A DNA stretch of 32,539 nt from CAYWMP01 sp964459445 (GTDB lineage Bacteria; Desulfobacterota; DSM-4660; Desulfatiglandales; HGW-15), in assembly GCA_964459445.1 (NCBI GenBank), contig CAYWMP010000051.1:1-32539 (forward strand), written 5' to 3'. The position numbers were made by a program, and so were the translations under genes. The notes under the pieces are model-generated. The model ran no database searches, was not told the DNA's origin, and saw nothing but the letters and a program-made list of their open reading frames with translations. Below are positions 14,919 to 23,807 of this stretch, piece by piece. Position 1 is the stretch's first letter, and each line of letters opens with the position of its first letter.

Positions 14919-16343
14919 ATGCCCCATCGGCAGCACAGACGCACATTCACAGGTTGTATTCTATTCAGTCTACTCCTGATGCTGTTCCTGTTCCCCCTCA
15001 ATGCCGGAACCGTGAGGGCGGAAGATCGCGCACTCCTTATTGGTGTCGGGACATACGAAATGGGTGTCATCCTGCCGGGTATTCAAAAGGACATCCGGAT
15101 GATGGAAGAGGCGGTTTATCTGATGGGGTTTGAAAAGGGACAGGTGCGTATCCTGAGGGACCAAGATGCGACCTTACAGGGTATCCGCCAATCTATCAGG
15201 ATGTGGTTATCAAAGGGTGTTGAGGCTGATGACCGGGTATTGCTTTATTTCAGCGGCCACGGATCGCAGATCAAGGATCGCAGCGGTGATGAAGCGGACG
15301 GCGCGGACGAAGTCCTCCTCCCCTATGACGTGGCTGTTCAAGGGAAAAACCTTGAAGGCGCATTCCTGGACGATGAATTCGGACGGCTCCTTAGTGATAT
15401 TCCAGCAAGATTGGCCTTGGTTATTCTCGATACCTGTCACAGTGGAACAGCCACAAAAAATCTGCCTTTGAGCATTAAAAACTCTTACGGGAAAAAGGCA
15501 TCGGATTCTGCCAAAGAGGGCGAGGTCGTGTCTAAGGTCTTTAGTTACGAGGGCATGCCCAGGACCAAGGCCGGTTTTGCGTCGGATGAAACCTCGGAAA
15601 ACGAAAGATATATTGCTTTGGCGGCCAGCCAGGACCATGAGGAGGCCGTGGCAACAACCAAAGGGAGCCTGTTTACACAGGGGATACTTGAAAGCTTGAG
15701 AGAGGCGTCGCAAAAGGACGAAGAATTAACCATAGGCCAACTAAATGAAAGGGCGACCTTATTTATCACCCAAAATCTCCCCAACAAGGGGAAACTTCAC
15801 CATCCCCGAATGACCGGGAACCTGCAACTGGCCCATTTGAAGATCCGCAGCGCGGAAAAATCCCTCGCACCCGAGGGGACTCTATGGGGCAGCCTTTTTG
15901 GATTTGCCGATGAGGCGAAAGTTAGTGTGAGCCTAACCCTCAACAAACGCCGCTTTCGCGTAGGAGATCCTTTGATCCTCACCTGTGAAACCAGGTCGGC
16001 AGGCTATCTCAACATTATTAATGTGGGACAAGGTGAGCAAGAGGCCGTTGTCCTGTTTCCGAATAAACTTCATCCGGATAACCGTGTGGAGGCAAACGCA
16101 AAGATGACCGTTCCCTCCCAGAGCGATCCTTTTGAACTCAGGGCCCAACCGCCTCCCGGAAAGAGCATGATCGTGGTCTTTTTTACCAGGGAGAACATCA
16201 ATGCCTACAAAATGGACAATAGGGGAGACACCGGACATTTCGCAATGTTGTCCGATAGGTTCCTGGAAAGGCTTCGAAAGACAAAGGAAAAGACACCCCA
16301 TGGTTTCGGCGCGGTGAAAATCATCACCGAGGTGTATGAGTGA
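14919..16343 (+). CDS. Secreted metacaspase-like protease (C14) with C-terminal DUF4384
   Basis: A 474-residue protein with a signal peptide (1-34, cut near VRA). The caspase-fold domain (35-310) has the catalytic pair His114 in YFSGHGSQ and Cys173 in ILDTCHSGT. The segment between them, ending GADEVLLPYD, is the type I metacaspase pattern whose acidic residues shape a pocket for Arg or Lys at the cleavage site. The region ERYIALAASQDHEEA forms the p10-like part, and GSLFTQGILESL follows as in other bacterial caspases. A DUF4384 domain (about 335-430) begins FRVGDPLILTCETRSAGYLN and includes EAVVLFPNKLHPDN. Substrates and activation cannot be read from sequence. TTGGAGGA precedes the ATG. It is the first and most metacaspase-like of three caspases in the cluster; location should be periplasmic. 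Confidence 0.9.
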   Translation: MPHRQHRRTFTGCILFSLLLMLFLFPLNAGTVRAEDRALLIGVGTYEMGVILPGIQKDIRMMEEAVYLMGFEKGQVRILRDQDATLQGIRQSIRMWLSKGVEADDRVLLYFSGHGSQIKDRSGDEADGADEVLLPYDVAVQGKNLEGAFLDDEFGRLLSDIPARLALVILDTCHSGTATKNLPLSIKNSYGKKASDSAKEGEVVSKVFSYEGMPRTKAGFASDETSENERYIALAASQDHEEAVATTKGSLFTQGILESLREASQKDEELTIGQLNERATLFITQNLPNKGKLHHPRMTGNLQLAHLKIRSAEKSLAPEGTLWGSLFGFADEAKVSVSLTLNKRRFRVGDPLILTCETRSAGYLNIINVGQGEQEAVVLFPNKLHPDNRVEANAKMTVPSQSDPFELRAQPPPGKSMIVVFFTRENINAYKMDNRGDTGHFAMLSDRFLERLRKTKEKTPHGFGAVKIITEVYE

Positions 16344-16570
16344 ATGTCTTTAAGGATTTGGAGCTTAAAGCGTATTTCAACTACTGTAACAAACATAAGT
16401 GAACATGCTGACAGATACTGGATACTGGAAACTAGATACTGGCCAAAATCAAGACTCCTTTCATCTTGTATTCGGTATCAAGCATCCGCAATCCCGCATC
16501 TTTCGTTTTTCATAAACTTTAGTCACTCTAGCTCACTTTAGCTCACTTTATTTACTGTAAGGATTGGCCA
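16344..16570. repeat. Intergenic stretch with short tandem repeats
   Basis: This 227-bp gap contains GATACTGGATACTGGAAACT and a further AGATACTGG (about 16412-16442), and near its end tandem AGCTCACTTT units (about 16528-16548). They resemble the degenerate repeats elsewhere in the window and encode nothing I can support. No clear promoter or terminator is visible. Confidence 0.5.
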
Positions 16571-18415
16571 ATGAAACGGAAAGAGCTTCACATAGGGATT
16601 TTGGTCTGGTTGATGACCGGTATCCTTTTAATGACCGGCCGCCCGGCAGAGGCTGTAACGCGTCACACTGAGGGAATGTTTGCGCTTTACGATCAGAATC
16701 GGCAGAAGGGGATTCCCAATTACATTACAGAGGATTTTATCCTCCTGGCCTATAGCATGGTTTTGGGCGAAACCATCACCCACATGGAAGAACAGATCCT
16801 TTACCCGGACTTTAAAGGACTCGTAGAGGGCATGCTGGAAAAGTTGGAGCAAAAAAATAGAGGAGATGAAATAGGCAGAGCCAATTTGAGTTTTCTCAAG
16901 GTGATATCCCATTTGCTTGAAGGAGAGCATTCCCTTTCCGGGATTGATGAAGGGGACCCTATTTTAGAAGAGCTGAAGAACATCTATGCCGCAAAGGGCA
17001 TTGCCCGCTCCCCCTTGATGCATCAGGATTTGGATTACACACAATTCAAGGTCCGGGGAAAATACAACCGGAGTGCCACCCTGAACCGATATTTCCGAGC
17101 CATAAAATACGCAAGCACAGTGCTGTTTCCGGTCCTTGAAAGCCAAAGCACGGGCATCCGATGCGAAGATGCCGACCTTCTCACAAACCAGGCTCTGGCC
17201 CTCTCCCGGATGATCATGGAAGACGATGGTCTCCGAGAAGCATGGGCAGCCCAGGACAAGACCCTCTCCCTGTTTTTTGGTCCCTCCGAGGACTATAGGC
17301 CTGTGGATTACTATGCATTTCATGAAGAGATAGAAGAAGGAACGCCAATAAAAACGGTACGGACCCTGATCCTCCAAAAGTCCCGGAAAAGAAAGAAGCA
17401 GCCTGCTATACTGTCTTCTGTTGTGGATGTTTCAAAGCTTGAAGCGGGACTGACGCCTCAGGATGTTCTGACAGGCTGGCGGTTCGTCTCACCAAGGGTT
17501 GCACCGGAGGTTGCGGCTTTTCAAACCCTGGTCCACGGTAAGGTCGGAAAATATAGGGGCGAAGGGAATCCCTTCTCCCTGACCTTTATCGGAGGAGCGC
17601 CGGTCAAAGGGTATCCACTTGGTCTGGAACTCATGACGCTTCTGGGTTCCCGGGAAGCAGAGAATCGACTCCATCAGGGAGGAGATAAAAACTATACCGG
17701 ATACCCGGAGGCCCAAGCAGAGGCAGGGGCAAGGCTCGCCAGCGCCGAGGGTCTACAGGCTCAGAATCTGATGATGATGTCCTATTGGCTGAAACGGGGC
17801 GACCATTTCCAGAAAGACGAATCAAGGCGTCTCAATACCTGTCTCGCTTTCTGGGTTCATCAACGGCATGAAGGGGTACTCTATACAAAGCAATCCTACA
17901 CCGTTGTCGGAAAGGGACTCCCCCTACACCCTAAAAGGACCATGGCCTGGCTGGAGCCGGCGCCGGAACTCTATCTCTATCTCCAAAACCTCGCCAGACA
18001 AATCGAATCCCGATCAAAGGACAGTGGAATGGGAAAACTCGCGGCGTTACTCGAACGGTGTATAGGGATCAGTTTCAAGGAGCTGGATGGACGATCTCTA
18101 GACGGGGATGAGGTCTCGTTTCTGAATAACTTAGATCGGAAATTATTGGACATCACAGGGAAAAAGGATAGGCCCATTGTGGTGGATGTCCACACGGAGC
18201 CCGGCGGCGGTCAGGTACTGGAGGAAGCGTTGGGTTTCCCGCAAATCGTCAAAAGGAGCTTCAAGAGTGGGGAGGCCCGGGGCGCCCTGTTTAGATACTA
18301 TGAATTCAAATACCCCATGAAAAAACGATTGACCGACGGAGCATGGAGGGAGATTCTGAATGACAAAAAATTGATGGACTCTCTCGATCTCTCGCCGGGG
18401 AGTTCACGGAACTGA
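16571..18415 (+). CDS. Secreted DUF3160 family protein
   Basis: A 614-residue protein with an N-terminal signal peptide (cut near AEA, residue 28). It fits the DUF3160 family in length and motifs: an early segment NYITEDFILLAYSMVLGETI, the YNRSATLNRYFRAIKY part, and LNTCLAFWVHQRHEGVLYTK, which matches the family hallmark with an Arg-His pair followed by a Tyr-x-Lys-Gln. A late VDVHTEPGGGQVLEEALGFP also fits. The family is secreted and has no biochemical function that I know of. Its position directly between two caspase genes is notable. As a mostly helical extracellular protein it may be a partner, chaperone or substrate of them; that is inference. AAGGA lies about 9 bases before the ATG. Confidence 0.82.
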   Translation: MKRKELHIGILVWLMTGILLMTGRPAEAVTRHTEGMFALYDQNRQKGIPNYITEDFILLAYSMVLGETITHMEEQILYPDFKGLVEGMLEKLEQKNRGDEIGRANLSFLKVISHLLEGEHSLSGIDEGDPILEELKNIYAAKGIARSPLMHQDLDYTQFKVRGKYNRSATLNRYFRAIKYASTVLFPVLESQSTGIRCEDADLLTNQALALSRMIMEDDGLREAWAAQDKTLSLFFGPSEDYRPVDYYAFHEEIEEGTPIKTVRTLILQKSRKRKKQPAILSSVVDVSKLEAGLTPQDVLTGWRFVSPRVAPEVAAFQTLVHGKVGKYRGEGNPFSLTFIGGAPVKGYPLGLELMTLLGSREAENRLHQGGDKNYTGYPEAQAEAGARLASAEGLQAQNLMMMSYWLKRGDHFQKDESRRLNTCLAFWVHQRHEGVLYTKQSYTVVGKGLPLHPKRTMAWLEPAPELYLYLQNLARQIESRSKDSGMGKLAALLERCIGISFKELDGRSLDGDEVSFLNNLDRKLLDITGKKDRPIVVDVHTEPGGGQVLEEALGFPQIVKRSFKSGEARGALFRYYEFKYPMKKRLTDGAWREILNDKKLMDSLDLSPGSSRN

Positions 18416-18533
18416 GCAGGAATCCCATCTTTTGGGAACCGGGCAAATTCGATAACGGATAGGAATATGAGAGATTGCAGGTTGCTGGTTACTCGTTGCT
18501 CGTTTGTTTGAGGCAAACTAGAGTATTGCAGTT

Positions 18534-20237
18534 ATGAAGAGATATACCATATTGACATGTTTGATATGTGCATTGGCCTTTGGCGGGTTGCTGTCTCCCG
18601 CAAGGGCTGCGAATCACGCCCTATTAATCGGGGTAGGGGATTATCCTTACATTGAAGAGATGTATCGTCTGCAGGGGCCTTTCTTCGACGTGATAGCGCT
18701 CAAGGCCTTGCTGAAAAACTCCTGGGGATTTGAAGAGGAAAGCATCCGCACATTATCTGAAAAGGTCGCCACACGGGACAATATTCTCAAGGCATTCCAT
18801 GATTTAGGGGACGCAACGCAGCCCGGCGACAATATCTTTATCTTTTTCAGTGGACACGGAACCAGCAGTTACGACCCCAGGAGCAAGAGCCTGGGACTCG
18901 ATCCCTATACGGGCGCCCTGGTCCCCTACGACTTTCAGGAAGGGAGTGCAGAGGAGATGATGCAACGTCTCATCATCGGCAAACGGGACCTCCGCCCTCT
19001 CCTGGAAGAAATGGAGAAGGGACGCAATATCTTCGTGGTGTTCGATACCTGCTATGCGGGGTATACGGTTCGAAGCGTCCCGGGTGTGAAACAGGTGAGG
19101 CCTTTAAAGACGCGGAACCTGCCCGTGGCCTGGGAGGATCTCGTTGGTGATTCCCCCGGGGAATACGGCGCCCACACAGCAAAAGAGCCAACCTTCCCTT
19201 ACCAAAATGTGGTGTATCTTTCCGCCTCCTCGGCCAGAGAAACCGCCGTGGACATTACCAAAGAGGATATTGAGGCCGGTACGGAGACGATAGACGGCCA
19301 ACCACACGGATCATTGACGGATGCCTTGCTGAAGGGCCTCGGCGGAAGCGCGGACACCAATAACGACCGGTTCATCACCCCAAAAGAACTCCATGCCTAT
19401 GTAAGAAGCGATGTCAAAGAGCGGTTTATGCATACGCCTAGGTTATACTTCCCCAAAACCCGGTCTCTATTGCTTGATCGGCCCATCTTTGACCGGGAGA
19501 TCGTTAGGCACGCTTCAGTCCCCACTGGGCTTTTGGCCCCTGAAAGGACGCTCAGGGTCAAATTTGAAGGGTTGCCGAAATCGTTAAGCGATCGGATCAC
19601 ACTTATAGAAGGCATCGATATCGTCGAAAGGAACGAAGATATCACCCTGTCGGTTGATCAGGATCGGTTCTGGTTTCACCTGAGGAATGGGTATTTTCTT
19701 CATACGATTCCTATTCGAGATCCGGGGAGTGTTGTGGAACGTATCAGACGCCAAATCAAAATCAAGGCGTTGGTCGGGCTTACCTATCCTGAACAGGACT
19801 TTAATATCTTTCTTGACCTGATACATCCGGATGGTTTGCTCGAAGAGGGAGACACCCTGGGGTTTAAGATATTCTCGGAGAAGAGGGGTTTTCTTTTGAT
19901 CATGAACATCGATCCGACGGGCGCCATCAACGTCATCTACCCGGTGAAGCCAACAGAGCTATCACGGATCGAGTCCGGCAAAGAGATTTACTTCTCAAAA
20001 CTCGGGATCGTGAATCCCCCCTTCGGCACCGAATATATAAAGGTATTCGTGTTTGAGAGAAAACCAAAGGGTCTCCAAGGGATTATGGCCGAGAGCTTCA
20101 GTCCCTTAGACGCTTCATTTGATGAACTTATGAGCCTGGTCAAAGACCCTGGAACAGGTATTGCACAGATGACATTAGAGGTGGAGACCAGTCCCAGGAT
20201 AGGGATCCAAAAACTTGGGAATCCTCAGGCCTTTTGA
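18534..20237 (+). CDS. Secreted caspase-like protease (C14) with EF-hand loop and DUF4384
   Basis: A 567-residue protein with a signal peptide (1-25, cut after ARA). The caspase-fold domain (about 26-300) has His108 in FFSGHGTSS and Cys173 in VFDTCYAGY. The p10-like strand is NVVYLSASSARETA. Directly after it comes a canonical EF-hand loop, DTNNDRFITPKE (274-285), with acidic or Asn residues at positions 1, 3 and 5 and Glu at 12, so Ca2+ binding is likely. A middle domain (330-420) is not recognised. A DUF4384-type domain lies at about 430-520 (LLEEGDTLGFKIFSEKRGFL, then GAINVIYPVKPTE). The sequence between His and Cys is unlike that of the 14919 protein, so the two are not recent duplicates. 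The ribosome site is weak. The gene is followed after 17 bp by the OmpA gene. Confidence 0.88.
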   Translation: MKRYTILTCLICALAFGGLLSPARAANHALLIGVGDYPYIEEMYRLQGPFFDVIALKALLKNSWGFEEESIRTLSEKVATRDNILKAFHDLGDATQPGDNIFIFFSGHGTSSYDPRSKSLGLDPYTGALVPYDFQEGSAEEMMQRLIIGKRDLRPLLEEMEKGRNIFVVFDTCYAGYTVRSVPGVKQVRPLKTRNLPVAWEDLVGDSPGEYGAHTAKEPTFPYQNVVYLSASSARETAVDITKEDIEAGTETIDGQPHGSLTDALLKGLGGSADTNNDRFITPKELHAYVRSDVKERFMHTPRLYFPKTRSLLLDRPIFDREIVRHASVPTGLLAPERTLRVKFEGLPKSLSDRITLIEGIDIVERNEDITLSVDQDRFWFHLRNGYFLHTIPIRDPGSVVERIRRQIKIKALVGLTYPEQDFNIFLDLIHPDGLLEEGDTLGFKIFSEKRGFLLIMNIDPTGAINVIYPVKPTELSRIESGKEIYFSKLGIVNPPFGTEYIKVFVFERKPKGLQGIMAESFSPLDASFDELMSLVKDPGTGIAQMTLEVETSPRIGIQKLGNPQAF

Positions 20238-20254
20238 CGGCAGGAGATTAAGAT

Positions 20255-21085
20255 ATGAAAAAGATCACCTTCTTTTTAACAATTTTAATACTCATAAGCG
20301 CTTCGCTCGCTTTCGGAGATTTCAATAGGGGCAAGGAACTCTATGAACTGGCATTGAAGGAGACGGAGACGGCGAGAAAAATCCAGCTCCTGGAGGAGGC
20401 CGCGACGGCCCACAGGGATTTCAACGCCTTCTATGAACTGGGAAAAGTCTATATGCGTGTCGGCCGCCTCAATAGGGCGGAAGAGTCCTTTAGCGAAGCC
20501 TTTGATTGTGCCGAAACCAATCAGGACATCGCCAAGGCCCTGGTAGGGCGAGGCCAGGCCTATCTGGCCATGGACAAAGAGCCCGAGGCCATTGTGTGTT
20601 TCAGGCTCGCCCTGGACAAACACCATTATCCAAAGGTCGAGTCGAAGTTGAAACAGATCGAATGGCGCAGGACCCAGGAGGGCATGGACGCGGAATATAT
20701 CAAGAGGGCCCTTAGTGTGGACAAGGCCCTTTTCGGAGTAGCGCCTGCCCTCAACATCCGCGTTCATTTTAGATTCGACAGCGCCGAATTGGACCCGCTC
20801 GGGAAAGTCCAGGTTGAGGCCTTAGGAAATGCCCTAACCGATCTGGCTTTTGAGGGAAGGACCATTACGCTCATCGGGCATACGGACAACCGGGGCACCC
20901 ATCAATACAATCAGGGGCTATCCGAAAGAAGGGCATTGACGGTCAGGGGTTACCTAGTAAAATACTTTGAGTTGGACTCCGATCAACTCAAGACCCGGGG
21001 AAAGGGCGAAGAAGACCTCCTGTATGCGGGGAGTTCGTCCCAGGAACATGCCCTTAACCGTCGCGTTGAGGTAAGGGTGGATTAG
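20255..21085 (+). CDS. OmpA-family peptidoglycan-binding protein with TPR-like repeats
   Basis: A 276-residue secreted protein. The signal peptide (1-21) ends SLAFG. Helical TPR-like repeats span about 25-150 (EKAT-type pairs such as FYELGKVYMRVGRLNRAEES and ALVGRGQAYLAMDKEPEAIV). The OmpA C-terminal domain (about 160-276) contains VHFRFDSAELD, the GHTDNRGTHQYNQGLSERRA signature and ALNRRVEV, which together bind diaminopimelate in peptidoglycan. There is no lipobox and no beta-barrel, so it is periplasmic and wall-bound through OmpA, with the TPR part free for protein contacts. CAGGAGA precedes the ATG. It lies 17 bp after one caspase gene and 26 bp before the next, which suggests it tethers or recruits them to the wall. 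It might also be the wall partner for the TolQR-like pair. Confidence 0.88.
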   Translation: MKKITFFLTILILISASLAFGDFNRGKELYELALKETETARKIQLLEEAATAHRDFNAFYELGKVYMRVGRLNRAEESFSEAFDCAETNQDIAKALVGRGQAYLAMDKEPEAIVCFRLALDKHHYPKVESKLKQIEWRRTQEGMDAEYIKRALSVDKALFGVAPALNIRVHFRFDSAELDPLGKVQVEALGNALTDLAFEGRTITLIGHTDNRGTHQYNQGLSERRALTVRGYLVKYFELDSDQLKTRGKGEEDLLYAGSSSQEHALNRRVEVRVD

Positions 21086-21111
21086 CAAGGCCTATAATAA
21101 GGGGAAATATT

Positions 21112-23706
21112 TTGAAAAAAGCCATCAGCCTATTTCTTTTCCTGTTTTTTATATCACCCGGTTGGATTTGGGCTGCCGGGTACAAAGGGGCCTATACCTC
21201 TTCCCATGCCCTGGTGGTGGGTATCAACAAATATCCCCTCTGGCCCCACCTGGAATATGCGGCCACGGATGCAGAACAGGTTGCAGGGCTTTTAAGAGAC
21301 CGCGGCTTCAATGTGCGCTTGCTGGTGAATGAAAAGGCCACCCGGCGGGCTGTTTTAAATGGCTTGGAAACCCTAAAGGAAACAGTCGATTCGGATGCCC
21401 GCGTGGTCTTCTATTTTGCAGGTCACGGTCAGACAGAGGATTTACCGGGCGGAGGCGAACAGGGGTATCTTGTGCCTGTGGATGCGGATGCCTATGAATG
21501 GCAGGATACCATGATCTCCATGAAAGAGGTAAACCTGAGAATGAAGGAGATCAAGGCGAAGCATGTCCTCATGGCCTTTGATTCCTGTTACTCCGGACTT
21601 GGATTGACACGAGCCATCAAGCGCTACCAGGATCAGGATGCCGGTTATATCAAAAAAATGATGCAACTTAGAAGCGTTCAGATCCTCACTGCCGGGGGGA
21701 GGTCGGAACAGGCCGTGGAGATCGAGGGTCATGGACTGTTTACGGATCACCTCCTTGCGGCCCTCTCCGGCGTGGCGGACATGAACCATGACGGTTACAC
21801 GACCGGGACCGAGATCTACGCCACCCTCCGGGAGAGTATTACGAGACAGTCCTATAATCGCCAGACCCCCCAGTTCGGATACATCGAGGGAGAGGGGGAC
21901 ATGATCTTTTTCACAGGGGAAGAGACCCGGGTGAGATCGGTCCTGGTGGTGAATTCGGGTGTGGACGGCATTGATGTCTGGGTGGGCAGCGAAGAGGTAG
22001 GCCGTCTCCTGCCCCAGGGGGTCCATCGTCTTGATGTCAATGGTGGCAGGAAGATTATCCTCGTAAAGAAGGGGGGAAAAACACTCTATAAAAAAACCGC
22101 ATTACTGGAGGAAAATCGGGAATTCCTGGTCAGTGTCGATTCAAAGGAGATCCCTGTGGCCGCTATTCGCAAACGCGAACCCCTCTCCATGCACACCATC
22201 GCCCACAGGCGAATTAGGAATTATGCTAATACAATGGCTTACGATCTGGATCGGGACGGCGTAGAAGAAATCGTGACCGTTTCAGGAAATGTCCTATTCG
22301 TATTCAGGGCCGACGGTTATGTGCTTTGGAAAAAGCAGTTCCCTTTTCCTGTGCATCTGGACCTGCTGGACGAATGGGAAGGGATGCCGGTCATTGCCCT
22401 GAGCGGGCGGGACCGCGAAAAACTCCACCTTGCCCTATTCAACAATCATGGCGAGAGGGTCTGGCACAAATCAAAAAAGATCAGGCAGTTTAATCAAGGG
22501 ATGCCCCCTGTCAATGCACGAATCGCAAAACTGGCCGATATTAGTGGAAACGGTAGAAAGGAAATCATCGTTTTTTATACCGCGAAGTTTGCCAGGCGCT
22601 TAAGGGGCGTCGCGGTGTTCGATCAGTATGGGAAGGGGTTATGGCGACAAATCATCGGGTCCATGCCGACGAGCATCGCCCTTTGGAAGGACGAATCCGG
22701 GAAACTGTCCATCATCATCGGCACCCACAGCACCGCGATTATTGGCGACAGGGCAAGGAATATCACAGACGATATGCATTCCTATGTGATAAGCCTCAAT
22801 CCGAGGGGCCATGTCAACTGGGTCACCCCGCTTGGGCCTGACAATACGGGCTCGAAAATCATGCTGGCTGACCTTGACGGGGATGGGAGTGAGGAACTCT
22901 ACGCCCACAAATGGACCGGCAGGAAGCGTACACCGGACAGGGGAGCGATTTACAGAATCTCAAAGGACGGCCATATCCTTTACAGTATGGAAACAAAGGA
23001 CTCCATAGTGTCCATGACCGCTTCGACGCTTCCCGGAACGAAACGCAATTATTTGTATGCTTCGGACAAAAGCGGCGCGGTCTACAAATTGAGCCACACC
23101 CTGTCAATCCTGGGTATGCGGTCTTTGAGGCCGGATCAAGGTCGTGCAAGAGTCGAGTTGGTAGGCGTCCATGATTACGATGGTGATGGTCGAGAAGAGA
23201 TTCTCCTTTATACTTATAATAGGTTGACCGGGGGCCGAGAAGCCCTTGCCGGATCTCAAACGAAAGATCGTGTTTTTTACACGAGCATGCGGTGTGAGCT
23301 CCTTTCGAGCGACCTCTCCAAGGTCATCCGAACCGTCCAAATCGCCAAAGAATGGGTCAACTGGCGGGGGTTCAGGGTTGTTGATATGGATCGCCCTGAG
23401 GCGCCCTATTATCCTTTTATGGTTTTAGGAGACAAGATTACCTTGTTTAATTTCAAATCCCCCACTGTTCGTCTGAGCTATAGCCATGATCAAGGGTTTG
23501 AAGATGTAAACGAGGCATGGCCTCAAGAAGATAACCCTCCGCCAATCATTTACTCCAACGAAGGACGAGTCATTCGATCAAGGCCAGCCCCGCCTCCGGC
23601 AAAACGCCGGAATTTCAACAGAGCCAGATCGTTCCCTATCAGGAAACCCCCACCCCCTCCCAGACCCCACAACAGATTCCGGCCCAATGTGCGCCGATGG
23701 CAGTGA
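21112..23706 (+). CDS. Secreted caspase-like protease (C14) fused to FG-GAP/VCBS-type repeats
   Basis: An 864-residue protein starting at TTG: the TTG immediately precedes a good signal peptide (MKKAISLFLFLFFI), AAGGGGA lies upstream, and no later ATG keeps the signal. The caspase domain (about 30-265) has His105 in YFAGHGQTED and Cys159 in AFDSCYSGL, with GYLVPVDADAY between. An EF-hand-like loop DMNHDGYTTGTE (223-234) follows the p10 region. A PEGA-like segment (about 275-345) comes next. At about 370-800 there are repeated Asp-rich calcium-binding turns (DLDRDGVEE, DISGNGRKE, DLDGDGSEE, DYDGDGREE) typical of FG-GAP/VCBS beta-propeller blades. The tail (about 820-864) is rich in Pro and Arg. 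This is the largest of the three proteases; the propeller suggests substrate or surface binding. No autoinhibitory part can be named. Confidence 0.88.
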   Translation: MKKAISLFLFLFFISPGWIWAAGYKGAYTSSHALVVGINKYPLWPHLEYAATDAEQVAGLLRDRGFNVRLLVNEKATRRAVLNGLETLKETVDSDARVVFYFAGHGQTEDLPGGGEQGYLVPVDADAYEWQDTMISMKEVNLRMKEIKAKHVLMAFDSCYSGLGLTRAIKRYQDQDAGYIKKMMQLRSVQILTAGGRSEQAVEIEGHGLFTDHLLAALSGVADMNHDGYTTGTEIYATLRESITRQSYNRQTPQFGYIEGEGDMIFFTGEETRVRSVLVVNSGVDGIDVWVGSEEVGRLLPQGVHRLDVNGGRKIILVKKGGKTLYKKTALLEENREFLVSVDSKEIPVAAIRKREPLSMHTIAHRRIRNYANTMAYDLDRDGVEEIVTVSGNVLFVFRADGYVLWKKQFPFPVHLDLLDEWEGMPVIALSGRDREKLHLALFNNHGERVWHKSKKIRQFNQGMPPVNARIAKLADISGNGRKEIIVFYTAKFARRLRGVAVFDQYGKGLWRQIIGSMPTSIALWKDESGKLSIIIGTHSTAIIGDRARNITDDMHSYVISLNPRGHVNWVTPLGPDNTGSKIMLADLDGDGSEELYAHKWTGRKRTPDRGAIYRISKDGHILYSMETKDSIVSMTASTLPGTKRNYLYASDKSGAVYKLSHTLSILGMRSLRPDQGRARVELVGVHDYDGDGREEILLYTYNRLTGGREALAGSQTKDRVFYTSMRCELLSSDLSKVIRTVQIAKEWVNWRGFRVVDMDRPEAPYYPFMVLGDKITLFNFKSPTVRLSYSHDQGFEDVNEAWPQEDNPPPIIYSNEGRVIRSRPAPPPAKRRNFNRARSFPIRKPPPPPRPHNRFRPNVRRWQ

Positions 23707-23807
23707 TTTCGAAAAACCCACAAACAAGAGTATCTCCTTCCCTCCCAATGTAAGGTTAGATTTCCGCAAACTACTTATAGAATAATTCCTTTAATGGAGA
23801 TTCCTAA

